Shown here: positions 28,912 through 38,803 of the stretch, piece after piece
Layout: each line of letters starts with the position of its first letter
Position numbering within the stretch: the first letter of the stretch is position 1
Made by a program: the position numbers and the translations under genes
The notes under the pieces: model-generated
Databases searched by the model: none
What the model was told of the DNA's origin: nothing
The model's input: the letters and a program-made list of their open reading frames with translations, nothing else
Source of the DNA: Metabacillus niabensis
GTDB lineage: Bacteria > Bacillota > Bacilli > Bacillales > Bacillaceae
Assembly: GCF_020524345.1 (NCBI RefSeq)
Contig: NZ_JAIVLH010000001.1
Location: forward strand, 62,001 to 126,000
DNA length: 64,000 nucleotides
Direction: 5' to 3'

Positions 28912-28957
28912 TTTAGGTTGATCGAAGCGAGCATCCTGCAGCTTCGATTAACCTAAA
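28912..28957. repeat. 17-bp hairpin between spoIVFB and rng
   Basis: TTTAGGTTGATCGAAGC (28912-28928) pairs with GCTTCGATTAACCTAAA (28941-28957) over all 17 positions with a single G-U, loop 12 nt. AAGGAAAGG follows instead of a U-run on the plus strand, and the minus strand has no U-run either, so it is not a standard terminator. Confidence 0.75.
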
Positions 28958-29059
28958 AGGAAAGGGTGCAAAACTTCCTACTACTTAGATAAGATGCTAG
29001 AAAAAGCACCTTGTAGTAAAATAGTGACAAAGCCAAAGAAAGAGAGAGTTTAACATAAC

Positions 29060-30526
29060 GTGCGTAAAATTATTATAAATGAAAAAGGCAGAGAAACTCG
29101 TTGTGCAATTTTTGAACATGAACAATTAGCAGAAATTCACCAATCATATTCCTTTGAAGACGATATTGTTGGAAACATATATATTGGTCGAGTAAAAAAG
29201 GTATTACCAGGCATGCAGGCAGCGTTTGTGGATATTGGGCTATCACAAAATGGGTACCTTCATCGGAACGACATTTTACGCTTTCAGCAAGCAAATCAAT
29301 CTGAGTCAAATCCATCAATTTCTCACTATATTAAAGAAGGAGAAATGATTTTCGTTCAGGTTGCTAAAGTTGGGACAGAACAAAAGGGACCAAAGTTGAC
29401 CATGAACCTTGAATTTGGTGGCCATTTACTTGTCTACATGCCTTATGGTAACTATTTGGCGGTTTCGAAAAAAGTTCAAGATGAACAGGAAAGAAACCGA
29501 CTTTTAACCGTAGCTCAAACGTTTATACAGGATCAAGAAGGGGTTCTTTTTCGTACAGCTTCTAAGGAACAATCAAAGGAGGAGCTGGAAAAAGAGTATA
29601 ATCACTTAAAACAGACATTTAAAGAGGTAAAGAAACAAACACATGATAAGCCTATTTGTGTATTTGAATCTAAACGTTTTATTGATAGGATTTTATCTGA
29701 GATCGTCATAAAAGATGAGGATTTGTTAATTTGTGATCAAATTGAACGCGTCCAGCAACTAAAGCTGCTGTTTCCTAAAACATCTGTTCACTATCATGAA
29801 CATAAAGAGGCGGTTTTCTCTACATATAAAATAGAACAAGAAATCGAAAAATTACTCAAGCCTTTAGTATGGTTGAAAAACGGTGCATACATCTTAATTG
29901 AGCAAACCGAGGCTATGACAATTATTGACGTTAATACCGGAAAATTTTCCGGGAAATTATCGATGCGTGACACAGTTTTGAAAACGAACGAACTTGCTGC
30001 TATCGAAATTGCGAAACAAATTAGGTTGAGGAATCTTAGTGGAATCATCTTGATTGATTTTATTGATATGAAGCATAAACAAGATCAAAACAAGATACTT
30101 GAGACGATGAAACGGGAAATGAATAAGGATCGTGTTCAGCATAAAGTCATCGGCTTTACAGAATTAAATATATTACAAATAACAAGAAAGAAAATGCGCA
30201 AGTCGTTAGAAAGTAATGTGACAGATCTTTGTAAAACATGTCGTGGCTCGGGACGTATTGCCTCCGCTGAGTCTGTTGCATACAAATTAGAGAGAGAACT
30301 ATGGGAATATCAATTTATGGATGAAGAAGCCATGTGGATTGAAGCAACAGGGGAAGTCATCGACCTATTAAAAGGAACAAATGAAGAACACTTAAAAAGG
30401 CTTCAAGATATGTTGAAATTTAATATTCTATTCTCAGAGATATTATCACATGTCCCAACGTATCGTATTAAGCAAATGGGTGATGAACGATTACTAAAGG
30501 AAAAGCTGTCATCACCCCCTTATTAA
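29060..30526 (+). CDS. rng: Ribonuclease E/G family endoribonuclease
   Basis: Single-strand-specific endoribonuclease in RNA processing and decay. 488 residues, RNase G size. An S1-like RNA-binding domain (about 35-125) begins at DIVGNIYIGRVKKVLPGMQA. The DNase I-like catalytic core has the metal-binding aspartates in TIIDVNTGKFSG and LIDFIDMK. CKTCRGSGRIAS is the zinc-link region and keeps both cysteines. GTG 29060 starts MRKIIINEKGRETR; its ribosome site is weak. B. subtilis lacks an RNase E/G; other bacilli carry it beside rplU. Confidence 0.93.
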   Translation: MRKIIINEKGRETRCAIFEHEQLAEIHQSYSFEDDIVGNIYIGRVKKVLPGMQAAFVDIGLSQNGYLHRNDILRFQQANQSESNPSISHYIKEGEMIFVQVAKVGTEQKGPKLTMNLEFGGHLLVYMPYGNYLAVSKKVQDEQERNRLLTVAQTFIQDQEGVLFRTASKEQSKEELEKEYNHLKQTFKEVKKQTHDKPICVFESKRFIDRILSEIVIKDEDLLICDQIERVQQLKLLFPKTSVHYHEHKEAVFSTYKIEQEIEKLLKPLVWLKNGAYILIEQTEAMTIIDVNTGKFSGKLSMRDTVLKTNELAAIEIAKQIRLRNLSGIILIDFIDMKHKQDQNKILETMKREMNKDRVQHKVIGFTELNILQITRKKMRKSLESNVTDLCKTCRGSGRIASAESVAYKLERELWEYQFMDEEAMWIEATGEVIDLLKGTNEEHLKRLQDMLKFNILFSEILSHVPTYRIKQMGDERLLKEKLSSPPY

Positions 30527-30542
30527 ATCAAATAAAAATTAG

Positions 30543-30571
30543 TTGCATAATTTAATATGATTTGTTATTAT
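30543..30571 (+). promoter_or_regulatory. Promoter of the rplU operon
   Basis: TTGCAT (30543-30548), 17-nt spacer, TATTAT (30566-30571), placed just upstream of the L21 leader hairpin. Confidence 0.7.
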
Positions 30572-30585
30572 GTAACATGTTATGA

Positions 30586-30687
30586 CTTGTAGCGCACCCG
30601 TGCTACAACCGCTCAAATCATGGTTTTTAAAGCAATGCCAGGCATTCACCTGATTTTGGCGAGTCTTAGTTTATAGGAGGTGCAGAG
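30586..30687 (+). ncRNA. Ribosomal protein L21 leader
   Basis: The 5' leader of rplU starts with the hairpin TGTAGC...GCTACA (30588-30607, loop GCACCCGT), then a less structured part and the rplU ribosome site AGGAGGTG. Sequence and position fit the L21 leader family of Firmicutes, thought to mediate autoregulation by L21. Confidence 0.8.
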
Positions 30688-30688
30688 A

Positions 30689-30997
30689 ATGTACGCAATT
30701 ATCGAAACTGGTGGAAAACAAATCAAGGTTGAAGAAGGTCAAGTAATCTACGTTGAAAAGCTAGGTGCTGACCAAGGTGAATCGGTAACGTTTGACAAAG
30801 TTTTATTTGTAGGTGGTGACAACGTTCAAGTTGGTAGCCCAACTGTGAGCGGTGCGACTGTTACAGCGAAAGTTGAAAAGCAAGGTCGTCAAAAGAAAAT
30901 CACTGTTTTCAAATATAAAGCAAAGAAAAACTACCGTAAAAAACAAGGTCACCGTCAGCCATACACAAAAGTTATGATTGAAAAAATCAACGCGTAA
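30689..30997 (+). CDS. rplU: 50S ribosomal protein L21
   Basis: 102 residues, the standard length, starting [18 protein letters not shown] and ending in the basic rRNA-binding tail [20 protein letters not shown] 30689 follows AGGAGGTGCAGAGA; a GTG at 30680 lies inside that ribosome site and is rejected. First gene of rplU-prp-rpmA. Confidence 0.98.
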   Translation: MYAIIETGGKQIKVEEGQVIYVEKLGADQGESVTFDKVLFVGGDNVQVGSPTVSGATVTAKVEKQGRQKKITVFKYKAKKNYRKKQGHRQPYTKVMIEKINA

Positions 30998-31008
30998 GGC
31001 GATTTGAT

Positions 31009-31341
31009 ATGATAAATGCTAGAATTTATCGTTCAAATGAGGGACTTATCACATCGTTCACACTCTCTGGACATGCTGCATTCGATGAATACGGCAAAGA
31101 TATTGTTTGTGCTGGAGCTTCTGCTGTTACCTTTGGTGCTGTGAATGCAGTACTTTCACTAACAAATATTGAACCACAAATTGATCAAGGTGGAGAAGGA
31201 GGATTTTTACAAGTTAAACTTCCTTCAAATCTCGACGGATCTGCAAGTGAAAAAGTTCAATTATTGTTAGAGGGTATGGTTGTCTCTCTCCAAACAATTG
31301 AAAGAGACTATGGACAATATATCTCGGTATCAGATGAATAA
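31009..31341 (+). CDS. prp: Ribosomal-processing cysteine protease Prp
   Basis: 110-residue cysteine protease (YsxB) that removes the N-terminal extension of ribosomal protein L27. The catalytic dyad is His22 (SGHAAFDEYG) and Cys34 (DIVCAGASAV). It sits between rplU and rpmA, as in all Firmicutes whose L27 has the extension, and L27 here does have it. Eleven bases separate it from rplU. Confidence 0.95.
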   Translation: MINARIYRSNEGLITSFTLSGHAAFDEYGKDIVCAGASAVTFGAVNAVLSLTNIEPQIDQGGEGGFLQVKLPSNLDGSASEKVQLLLEGMVVSLQTIERDYGQYISVSDE

Positions 31342-31353
31342 AGCAGGAGGTGA

Positions 31354-31650
<297 letters not shown>

Positions 31651-31659
31651 GCTTATGAA

Positions 31660-31692
31660 AAACTCTAGCCTAACACCAGGTTAGAGTTTTTT
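31660..31692 (+). terminator. Terminator of rplU-prp-rpmA
   Basis: AACTCTAGCCT (31661-31671) pairs with AGGTTAGAGTT (31678-31688) with one G-U, followed by seven T in all. Confidence 0.92.
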
Positions 31693-31886
31693 TAAAGACT
31701 TCTTTTCATTTATTCATGAGGCTAACTCCTAAATGGATTTTAGTTAATGAAGACAAACAAATTTCTACATAATGCTTCTATATCTAATCTTCTATTAACT
31801 CCGGTTTTAAACAAAAGATACGTAATAAATTTCCATGATGTTTTATAGAAAGTTTTTATTAAAAAGCTCTTTTCCAAAACAATGTT

Positions 31887-31895
31887 TGTTATAAT
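31887..31895 (+). promoter_or_regulatory. Extended -10 promoter of spo0B-obg
   Basis: TGTTATAAT has a perfect TATAAT preceded by the TGn extension, 65 nt before the spo0B start. No good -35 is visible. Confidence 0.5.
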
Positions 31896-31959
31896 TTTTA
31901 ATACAGCCTAAATACGGTAATTAACTCCTTGATGAAAATAACCTAGTAGGAGAAAATGT

Positions 31960-32523
31960 ATGGAAAATAAACAAAATGAAATAGATATAGTCAATATTTT
32001 AAGTCATTCTCGTCATGATTGGATGAACAAGTTGCAATTAATTAAGGGAAATCTTTCTTTACAAAAATACGATCGTGTCCAAGAAATTCTCGAGGAGATA
32101 GTCATTGAAGCACAACAGGAATCAAAACTGTGTAATTTGCAATTACCTCTTTTTGCTAGTTACCTGATGACATTTAATTGGAGTAACCATCATTTTTTAT
32201 TGGAATATGAGGTACTGGGAGAGACAAGAAATATTGCTCAATATGATAAACCAATCACCCAATGGAGTAAAAAGTTTTTGGAAATACTGGATCATGTAGT
32301 TGATTATTCGGGTGAAAATCGCGTCTGTATTACATTACATACTGGACATACATCAAGAGAAACTGTGCGTTTCTTTTTTGATTTTGAAGGGATAATAAAA
32401 GAGAAAGAACAAGTTACAGCATGGCTTCAAAATAATGACCATAGTCCAATTTGTATAGAGGAAACTACTATTGGTACATATCAAATAACAGTAACAGTAT
32501 CACTGGATGATACGAGAATCTAA
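31960..32523 (+). CDS. spo0B: Sporulation initiation phosphotransferase Spo0B
   Basis: Phosphorelay protein that passes phosphate from Spo0F to Spo0A. 187 residues: a helical hairpin dimerisation domain with the phospho-accepting His19 in SHSRHDWMNKLQLIKGNLSL (cut at 20), followed by a degenerate histidine-kinase-like C-terminal domain without ATP-binding motifs. AGTAGGAG lies upstream of the ATG. It is directly followed by obg, the classical spo0B-obg operon. Confidence 0.95.
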   Translation: MENKQNEIDIVNILSHSRHDWMNKLQLIKGNLSLQKYDRVQEILEEIVIEAQQESKLCNLQLPLFASYLMTFNWSNHHFLLEYEVLGETRNIAQYDKPITQWSKKFLEILDHVVDYSGENRVCITLHTGHTSRETVRFFFDFEGIIKEKEQVTAWLQNNDHSPICIEETTIGTYQITVTVSLDDTRI

Positions 32524-32559
32524 GCTGAAGAAGGATACTTCTTTATGAGGGTTATATAG

Positions 32560-33858
<1,299 letters not shown>

Positions 33859-33872
33859 CATAGAAGAACTAA

Positions 33873-33901
33873 GAAGAGGGCTGAATACGGCTCTCTTTTT
33901 A
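33873..33901 (+). terminator. Terminator of spo0B-obg
   Basis: AGAGGGC (33875-33881) pairs with GCTCTCT (33890-33896) with one G-U, then TTTTT. Confidence 0.75.
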
Positions 33902-34024
33902 CGTATGAACCACATACATATGTTGATTTTTGGACAAATCTTCAGTTTTTCTTAGGAAAACAGAAGAAATTTAGCCAATATTGTGATAAATTATCTACAT
34001 TGAGAAAATTGTGGGAGGAAAAAC

Positions 34025-34468
34025 ATGAAGGATGATACCTTTTATTTAGTGAGAGAAGATATACTTCCGGAAGCAATGAAAAAAACGCTTGAAGTAAAGA
34101 AATTAATTGAACGAGGCAAGGTTGACTCAGTTGCAGAAGCGGTTCAACGGGTAGATATGAGTCGCAGTGCTTTTTATAAATATCGTGATGCTGTCTTCCC
34201 TTTTCATACAATGGTAAAAGAAAAATTAATCACCCTTTTTTTTCATTTAGAAGATCGGAGCGGAACACTCTCACAATTGTTATCAGTCGTTGCAAATGCA
34301 GGATGTAATGTCCTGACGATTCATCAAACAATCCCGATACAGGGGAGAGCCAATGTGACATTATCTCTCAATACGAATGGAATGAATGAAGATATCAATC
34401 ACTTAATGGCGAAATTAAAGCGTTTAGAGTTTGTAGAGAAAGTAGAGATTTTAGGTCAGGGAGCATAA
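34025..34468 (+). CDS. pheB: ACT domain protein PheB
   Basis: 147 residues. An N-terminal helix-turn-helix-like part ([21 protein letters not shown] cut to its core [10 protein letters not shown], about 45-60) is followed by a C-terminal ACT domain ([20 protein letters not shown]). In B. subtilis it was named as a chorismate mutase because of pheA linkage, but it lacks the catalytic residues known for that activity; a regulatory role is more likely. GGGAGGAA precedes the ATG, and pheA follows after 14 nt. Confidence 0.9.
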   Translation: MKDDTFYLVREDILPEAMKKTLEVKKLIERGKVDSVAEAVQRVDMSRSAFYKYRDAVFPFHTMVKEKLITLFFHLEDRSGTLSQLLSVVANAGCNVLTIHQTIPIQGRANVTLSLNTNGMNEDINHLMAKLKRLEFVEKVEILGQGA

Positions 34469-34482
34469 GGAGTTGAAGATAG

Positions 34483-35367
34483 TTGTCAATTAGAGTAGGA
34501 TTTTTAGGTCCAAGAGCAACATTTACCCACTTAGCTGTGCAATCATATTTCGGGGACGAAATTGAGCAGATTGCCTATTCAACCATTCCTCAATGTATTG
34601 ATGCTGTAGCAGAGGGTGAAATTGATTTAGCTGTTGTGCCGACAGAAAATGCACTTGAGGGCTCAGTTAATTTAACGATTGATTATTTAATACATGAACA
34701 ACCCTTATATATTGTCGGTGAAATAGTATCACCGATTGAACAACATTTTATGGTGCATCCTGCTAATAAAGAGGCTTGGAGAAATGTCGCTCGTGTATAT
34801 TCTCATTCCCATGCCATTGCGCAATGTCATAAATTTTTGCATAAAAGCTTTAAGGGGATTACATATGATTATGCAACAAGCACAGGGGCAGCTGCTCAAT
34901 ATGTAAAAAATAATCCTGAAGAATTAGTGGCAGCTATAGCAAATAAACTTGCTGCTAAGGAATACGGCTTAGAGATTGTACAATCAAATATTCATGACTA
35001 TCATTATAATCATACCCGGTTTGCAATTGTACATCCATCAGTAGATGGTAAATATCCTAGTAAGAAGCTTACAGCTGAAAAAGAAAAAACAACACTCATG
35101 GTGACGTTACCGTCTGATCAGTCAGGTGCTCTTCATCAAGTATTATCGGCTTTTACATGGCGAAAGCTAAACCTTTCGAAAATAGAATCAAGACCTATGA
35201 AAACAGGCTTAGGGAATTATTTCTTTATTATAGATATCGATATGAGAGTAGATGAGGTTCTGATTCCGGGAGCGATTGCCGAGCTGGAGGCTTTAGGATG
35301 CAGAGTAAAGCTGTTAGGTACTTATGAGGCCTATTTTATTCGCCAGGAAATTGAAGAAGGTGTCTAA
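34483..35367 (+). CDS. pheA: Prephenate dehydratase
   Basis: Converts prephenate to phenylpyruvate in phenylalanine synthesis. 294 residues. TTG 34483 follows AAGGAG (34467-34472). The catalytic PDT domain has GPRATFTHLAV, VPTENALEGSVN and NHTRFAIV (the conserved TRF motif). The C-terminal ACT domain has the phenylalanine-binding segment IESRPMKTGLGNYFF, so feedback inhibition is expected. Confidence 0.96.
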   Translation: MSIRVGFLGPRATFTHLAVQSYFGDEIEQIAYSTIPQCIDAVAEGEIDLAVVPTENALEGSVNLTIDYLIHEQPLYIVGEIVSPIEQHFMVHPANKEAWRNVARVYSHSHAIAQCHKFLHKSFKGITYDYATSTGAAAQYVKNNPEELVAAIANKLAAKEYGLEIVQSNIHDYHYNHTRFAIVHPSVDGKYPSKKLTAEKEKTTLMVTLPSDQSGALHQVLSAFTWRKLNLSKIESRPMKTGLGNYFFIIDIDMRVDEVLIPGAIAELEALGCRVKLLGTYEAYFIRQEIEEGV

Positions 35368-35397
35368 CGATCCCCTTTTTTTTTGAAACATATAATA

Positions 35398-35443
35398 AGC
35401 GCCGCAAATGGGTAAATATTCATTTTGCGGCGCTATCCTTTTT
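35398..35443 (+). terminator. Terminator of pheB-pheA
   Basis: AGCGCCGCAAATG pairs with CATTTTGCGGCGCT (one bulge), followed by ATCCTTTTT. It ends just before the convergent niaR stop codon; the minus strand has only a poor U-run. Confidence 0.85.
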
Positions 35444-35447
35444 ATGG

Positions 35448-35996
35448 CTAATTATCCTCTTCTTTTACCAAAATTCCTGCCTTATCTAAATCATGGCAAG
35501 CACGGTTAAGTTTATCAATCGAATCTGCTTGTATTGTATGCAAGTGCAGTCCTTCTGTTAATTGTGAAAGATAGGAGGCCTTGTTTAAGCTGATCTTTTT
35601 TATGAATTCCTCTACTTCAATACGATTTCCAACTCTAATAGATGCTGTTAATTCCCCATAGACAGGATGCTCCACGATGACATCTCTTACAAAAACACCA
35701 TGGTCAACAAGAATATTTAATTCTTCTTTTGTATCTGAAGGTGAATGCTTGCAAGCAATGAGTCTCTCATGTAATGGCTGATCTTGTTTATTTTTTTCTA
35801 AATACACGTACCCCTGACTTGTTGCGATAATGGGGTGGTTTTTTGCTTTTAACAATGAAATATCTTGAACAATCACCTGTCTGCTTACATTGGCAAATGC
35901 AGCAAGCTCGCCACCTGTAATGGGGTTGCTTGCTTTTAATAATTTATCCAGTAATAGATTTCTTCTTTCTTCCCCTAGTAATTTCCCGGAATTCAT
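35448..35996 (-). CDS. niaR: NAD biosynthesis repressor NiaR
   Basis: Transcription factor (YrxA) that uses niacin as corepressor to shut off NAD synthesis genes. 182 residues: an N-terminal HTH_11 winged helix (LLKASNPITGGELAAFANVS, about 19-38) and a C-terminal 3H domain, with conserved histidines in DHGVFVRDVIVEHPVYGEL and GLHLHTIQADS (metal binding). It is downstream of nifS by 12 nt on the minus strand and opposite nadBCA, its presumed targets. Confidence 0.94.
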   Translation of the reverse strand: MNSGKLLGEERRNLLLDKLLKASNPITGGELAAFANVSRQVIVQDISLLKAKNHPIIATSQGYVYLEKNKQDQPLHERLIACKHSPSDTKEELNILVDHGVFVRDVIVEHPVYGELTASIRVGNRIEVEEFIKKISLNKASYLSQLTEGLHLHTIQADSIDKLNRACHDLDKAGILVKEEDN

Positions 35997-36008
35997 TTTA
36001 TCTTCCTT

Positions 36009-37145
36009 TCAATTTCGAAAGTTTTCAACGATGTTGATCAGTACTTTCCCTAATTTCTCGATTTGTGCAAGTGTTGTGTCCTTACCTAAAGAGATTCTAA
36101 CATATTGTTTCGCTTGTTGTCCGTTATATCCTATAGCCAGTATAGAACGTGAAGGTGCCTGCATGCCAACTTGACATGCACTTCCTGTTGAAATGGCCAT
36201 ACCAAAACGATTTGCTTCCAACATGACATATTGCCCCTCAATTCCATTAAAAAGAAAGGGAAGGATATTTGGCAGTGTGTATGGTAAATGAGCGTTTATT
36301 AAGCTGATTTTATCGTGATAAGGCTTCAGAGACTCAATAAGGTGATTTTTTAATTGAACAAAATGATCATACAACTTTTGTTGATCTTTTGAAATATCGT
36401 CGGCAGCCGTAGCGAAAGCTGCTATTGCAGGAACGTCGACCGTACCGGGCCGGAAGCCTGATTCATGTGTAGTTCCGGGTAAAATAGGCTGCCAATGAAC
36501 TGAAGGGCTAATATAAGCTGCTCCCACACCTTTAGGTCCGTATATTTTATGGCTTGAGATGCTAATTGCATCAATATGTTTAACATCAATAGGTATTTTG
36601 CCGAATGTTTGGACACAATCACTATGAAAAAGAACCCTCTCTTCTCTTAAAAATAGGCCAATATCTTCAATAGGATTAATGGTACCAATTTCGGAATTTC
36701 CGTGCTGAATGGAAACCAGGGCTGTATCCTTACTTACTTCACTTTGAATCTGGTCTCGTGTAATAATACCTTGCTGATTCGGCTTTAAATACGACACTTC
36801 ATAGCCCTTTGATTCGAGGTTTTTAAAGAACGTATGAAGAGACGAATGTTCATTTGTTGTTGTAATAATGTGCTTTTTATGCTGGATACCATTTAATAAA
36901 GATTGGACAGTTAAGATATTTGCTTCACTGCCGCCACTAGTGAAATAAATTCCCTTCTCATGTCCATTGATAATCGTTGCAATAACTTTCCTGGAGGCAG
37001 AAAGAGTACGTGCCGAAATGTCTCCAATATCGTGAAGGCTACTGCTGTTGCCAAAGGCATTTTTTGCAGCTTTTGCATATATATTTAGTGCATTGTCGCT
37101 AATTGGTGTTGTTGCAGCGTAATCAAAATAGATCAATTTTTTCAC
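36009..37145 (-). CDS. nifS: Cysteine desulfurase NifS (NAD biosynthesis type)
   Basis: PLP-dependent enzyme that takes sulfur from cysteine. In B. subtilis this copy serves the iron-sulfur cluster of NadA. 378 residues. The PLP lysine is in SISSHKIYGPKGVGA (about 200), the active-site cysteine in STGSACQVGMQAPSR (about 325), and the N-terminus is the family motif FDYAATTPIS. Divergent from nadB, with operators in between. Confidence 0.95.
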   Translation of the reverse strand: MKKLIYFDYAATTPISDNALNIYAKAAKNAFGNSSSLHDIGDISARTLSASRKVIATIINGHEKGIYFTSGGSEANILTVQSLLNGIQHKKHIITTTNEHSSLHTFFKNLESKGYEVSYLKPNQQGIITRDQIQSEVSKDTALVSIQHGNSEIGTINPIEDIGLFLREERVLFHSDCVQTFGKIPIDVKHIDAISISSHKIYGPKGVGAAYISPSVHWQPILPGTTHESGFRPGTVDVPAIAAFATAADDISKDQQKLYDHFVQLKNHLIESLKPYHDKISLINAHLPYTLPNILPFLFNGIEGQYVMLEANRFGMAISTGSACQVGMQAPSRSILAIGYNGQQAKQYVRISLGKDTTLAQIEKLGKVLINIVENFRN

Positions 37146-37186
37146 TCCCAGTTTCTCTTAATCTTTCGGACTATAAATAAAAACTC

Positions 37187-37215
37187 TTGTCATTATTTTA
37201 AATTTATGTAAATAT
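37187..37215 (+). promoter_or_regulatory. Possible promoter of nadB-nadC-nadA
   Basis: TTGTCA (37187-37192) is followed by a weak -10, TAAATA at 16 nt or AAATAT at 17 nt. The presumed start would fall within the palindromes at 37219-37241. Confidence 0.4.
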
Positions 37216-37224
37216 AGGTGTCAA
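37195..37224 (-). promoter_or_regulatory. Promoter of nifS-niaR
   Basis: On the minus strand, TTGACA (37224-37219) and TAAAAT (37200-37195) are 18 nt apart. The -35 lies inside the palindrome TGTCAAGACA, so a repressor bound there would block it. Confidence 0.6.
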
Positions 37225-37241
37225 GACAGGTGTAAATTACA
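37219..37241. promoter_or_regulatory. Paired palindromes, likely NiaR operator
   Basis: TGTCAAGACA (37219-37228) and the perfect palindrome TGTAAATTACA (37231-37241) lie in the nifS-nadB divergent region, two bases apart. NiaR of bacilli recognises TGT...ACA-type palindromes and is encoded next door. Their position covers the nifS -35 and the nadB start region. Confidence 0.6.
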
Positions 37242-37251
37242 GGAGGGTGCT

Positions 37252-38802
37252 ATGCCTCAAACAGATGTTATTATAATCGGTAGTGGACTTGCGGCTCTAA
37301 CTGTTGCATACCATCTACGTCATAAACATGTGAAAATAATCACGAAATCTTCATGGACACAAAGTAATTCAATGCTTGCTCAAGGTGGTATTGCAGCAGC
37401 AGTTGCTAATAATGACTCATGGAAAAATCATTTCGAGGACACAATTGCTGCCGGGTGTTATCACAATGACGTGAAAAACGTAGAATATCTCGTTCAAGAA
37501 GGTCCTAGAGAATTAAACGAGTGGATTCAACGAGGTGTAAAGTTTGATTGTGATACAAAGGGACAGCTTTTACTCGGTAAAGAAGGTGCACATAGCCACC
37601 ATCGGATTATTCATGCTGGCGGAGATGCAACAGGGAAAGAGTTGACTAGTTTTCTATTTTATCAATCAAAACCTTATGTACAAATTGTTGAAAATGAAAT
37701 AGCGATAGATTTAATAATAGAACAAAATTGTTGTCAAGGAGTTAATACGAAAAATAATCAAGGTGAAATAAACTCATATTTTGCAAGTCATGTCATCATA
37801 GCAAGTGGAGGGTGTGGAGCGGTTTATGGCCAAACATCAAATACAGATGTCATTACCGGTGATGGAATCGCCATGGCTTTTCGGGCTGGTGCTGAGTTAG
37901 CAGACATGGAATTTGTCCAATTTCATCCAACAATGCTTCATATTAACGGGAAGTGTGTTGGCCTTATTTCTGAAGCAGTTAGAGGAGAAGGTGCTTCTTT
38001 AGTTACACAAAATGGAGAAGCATTTATGCATACCATCCACCATCAAGGAGATCTTGCTCCAAGAGATGTAGTGTCACGAGCGATATTTGATGAGATGGAA
38101 AAAGGAAATCAGGTATTTCTTGATATTTCCTCAATAAATAACTTCAATTCCAGATTTCCAACAATAACAGCGCTTTGTAAACAAAATGGTATTAATTTAG
38201 CAAGTGGTAAGATCCCAGTTGCCCCGGGAATGCATTTTTTAATGGGGGGGATTAAAACAAATGAGAATGGTGAGACAAATATTCAACATCTATTTGCAGT
38301 AGGTGAGGCAGCTTGTACGGGTGTACATGGCGCTAATCGATTAGCAAGTAATTCCCTGTTGGAAGGGCTTGTGTTTGGAAAAAGGATAGCAACCTATATC
38401 TCATCCATATCGGCAGAAGTACCTCAGTCAAGAATAACAAAAAATACAGTTAAACAAGTATATGAAAAGCCAAAATTACCAACAAAAAAACAAATACAAG
38501 AAATCATGACCACATATGTTGGAATTCAAAGGTCTACTACAGGATTAATGCTTGCAATAAAGTGGTTTGAGAAATACAGAGATCAAATATCTTTTCAAAA
38601 AAACAATGTGAAGACTTTCACAATAAATGAAATAGAAGTCATTAATATGTTAACAATTGGTTGGATTATTGCAACATCTGCTTTTAAAAGAACAGAAAGT
38701 AGAGGCGGACATTATCGAATTGATTATCCTGAACGAAATGATCATGATTGGCAAAGAAAACAAGTAATGATAACAAAATCCGAAATGTTTGTGGGGGTTT
38801 AA
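37252..38802 (+). CDS. nadB: L-aspartate oxidase
   Basis: FAD enzyme that oxidises aspartate to iminoaspartate, the first step of de novo NAD synthesis. 516 residues. FAD-binding IIGSGLAALTVAYHL at 7-21, SMLAQGGIAAAV near 45, and GVHGANRLASNSLLEGLVFG near 360, which identifies NadB over succinate dehydrogenase. ACAGGAGGG precedes the ATG. First gene of nadBCA; one base separates it from nadC. Confidence 0.96.
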   Translation: MPQTDVIIIGSGLAALTVAYHLRHKHVKIITKSSWTQSNSMLAQGGIAAAVANNDSWKNHFEDTIAAGCYHNDVKNVEYLVQEGPRELNEWIQRGVKFDCDTKGQLLLGKEGAHSHHRIIHAGGDATGKELTSFLFYQSKPYVQIVENEIAIDLIIEQNCCQGVNTKNNQGEINSYFASHVIIASGGCGAVYGQTSNTDVITGDGIAMAFRAGAELADMEFVQFHPTMLHINGKCVGLISEAVRGEGASLVTQNGEAFMHTIHHQGDLAPRDVVSRAIFDEMEKGNQVFLDISSINNFNSRFPTITALCKQNGINLASGKIPVAPGMHFLMGGIKTNENGETNIQHLFAVGEAACTGVHGANRLASNSLLEGLVFGKRIATYISSISAEVPQSRITKNTVKQVYEKPKLPTKKQIQEIMTTYVGIQRSTTGLMLAIKWFEKYRDQISFQKNNVKTFTINEIEVINMLTIGWIIATSAFKRTESRGGHYRIDYPERNDHDWQRKQVMITKSEMFVGV

Positions 38803-38803
38803 C

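Larger units (their letters stand above)
31651..31959 (+). other. rpmA-spo0B intergenic region
   Basis: Contains the rpmA terminator at its left end and an extended -10 element TGTTATAAT (31887-31895) near its right end. The 150 bases between are AT-rich with nothing recognisable. Confidence 0.5.
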
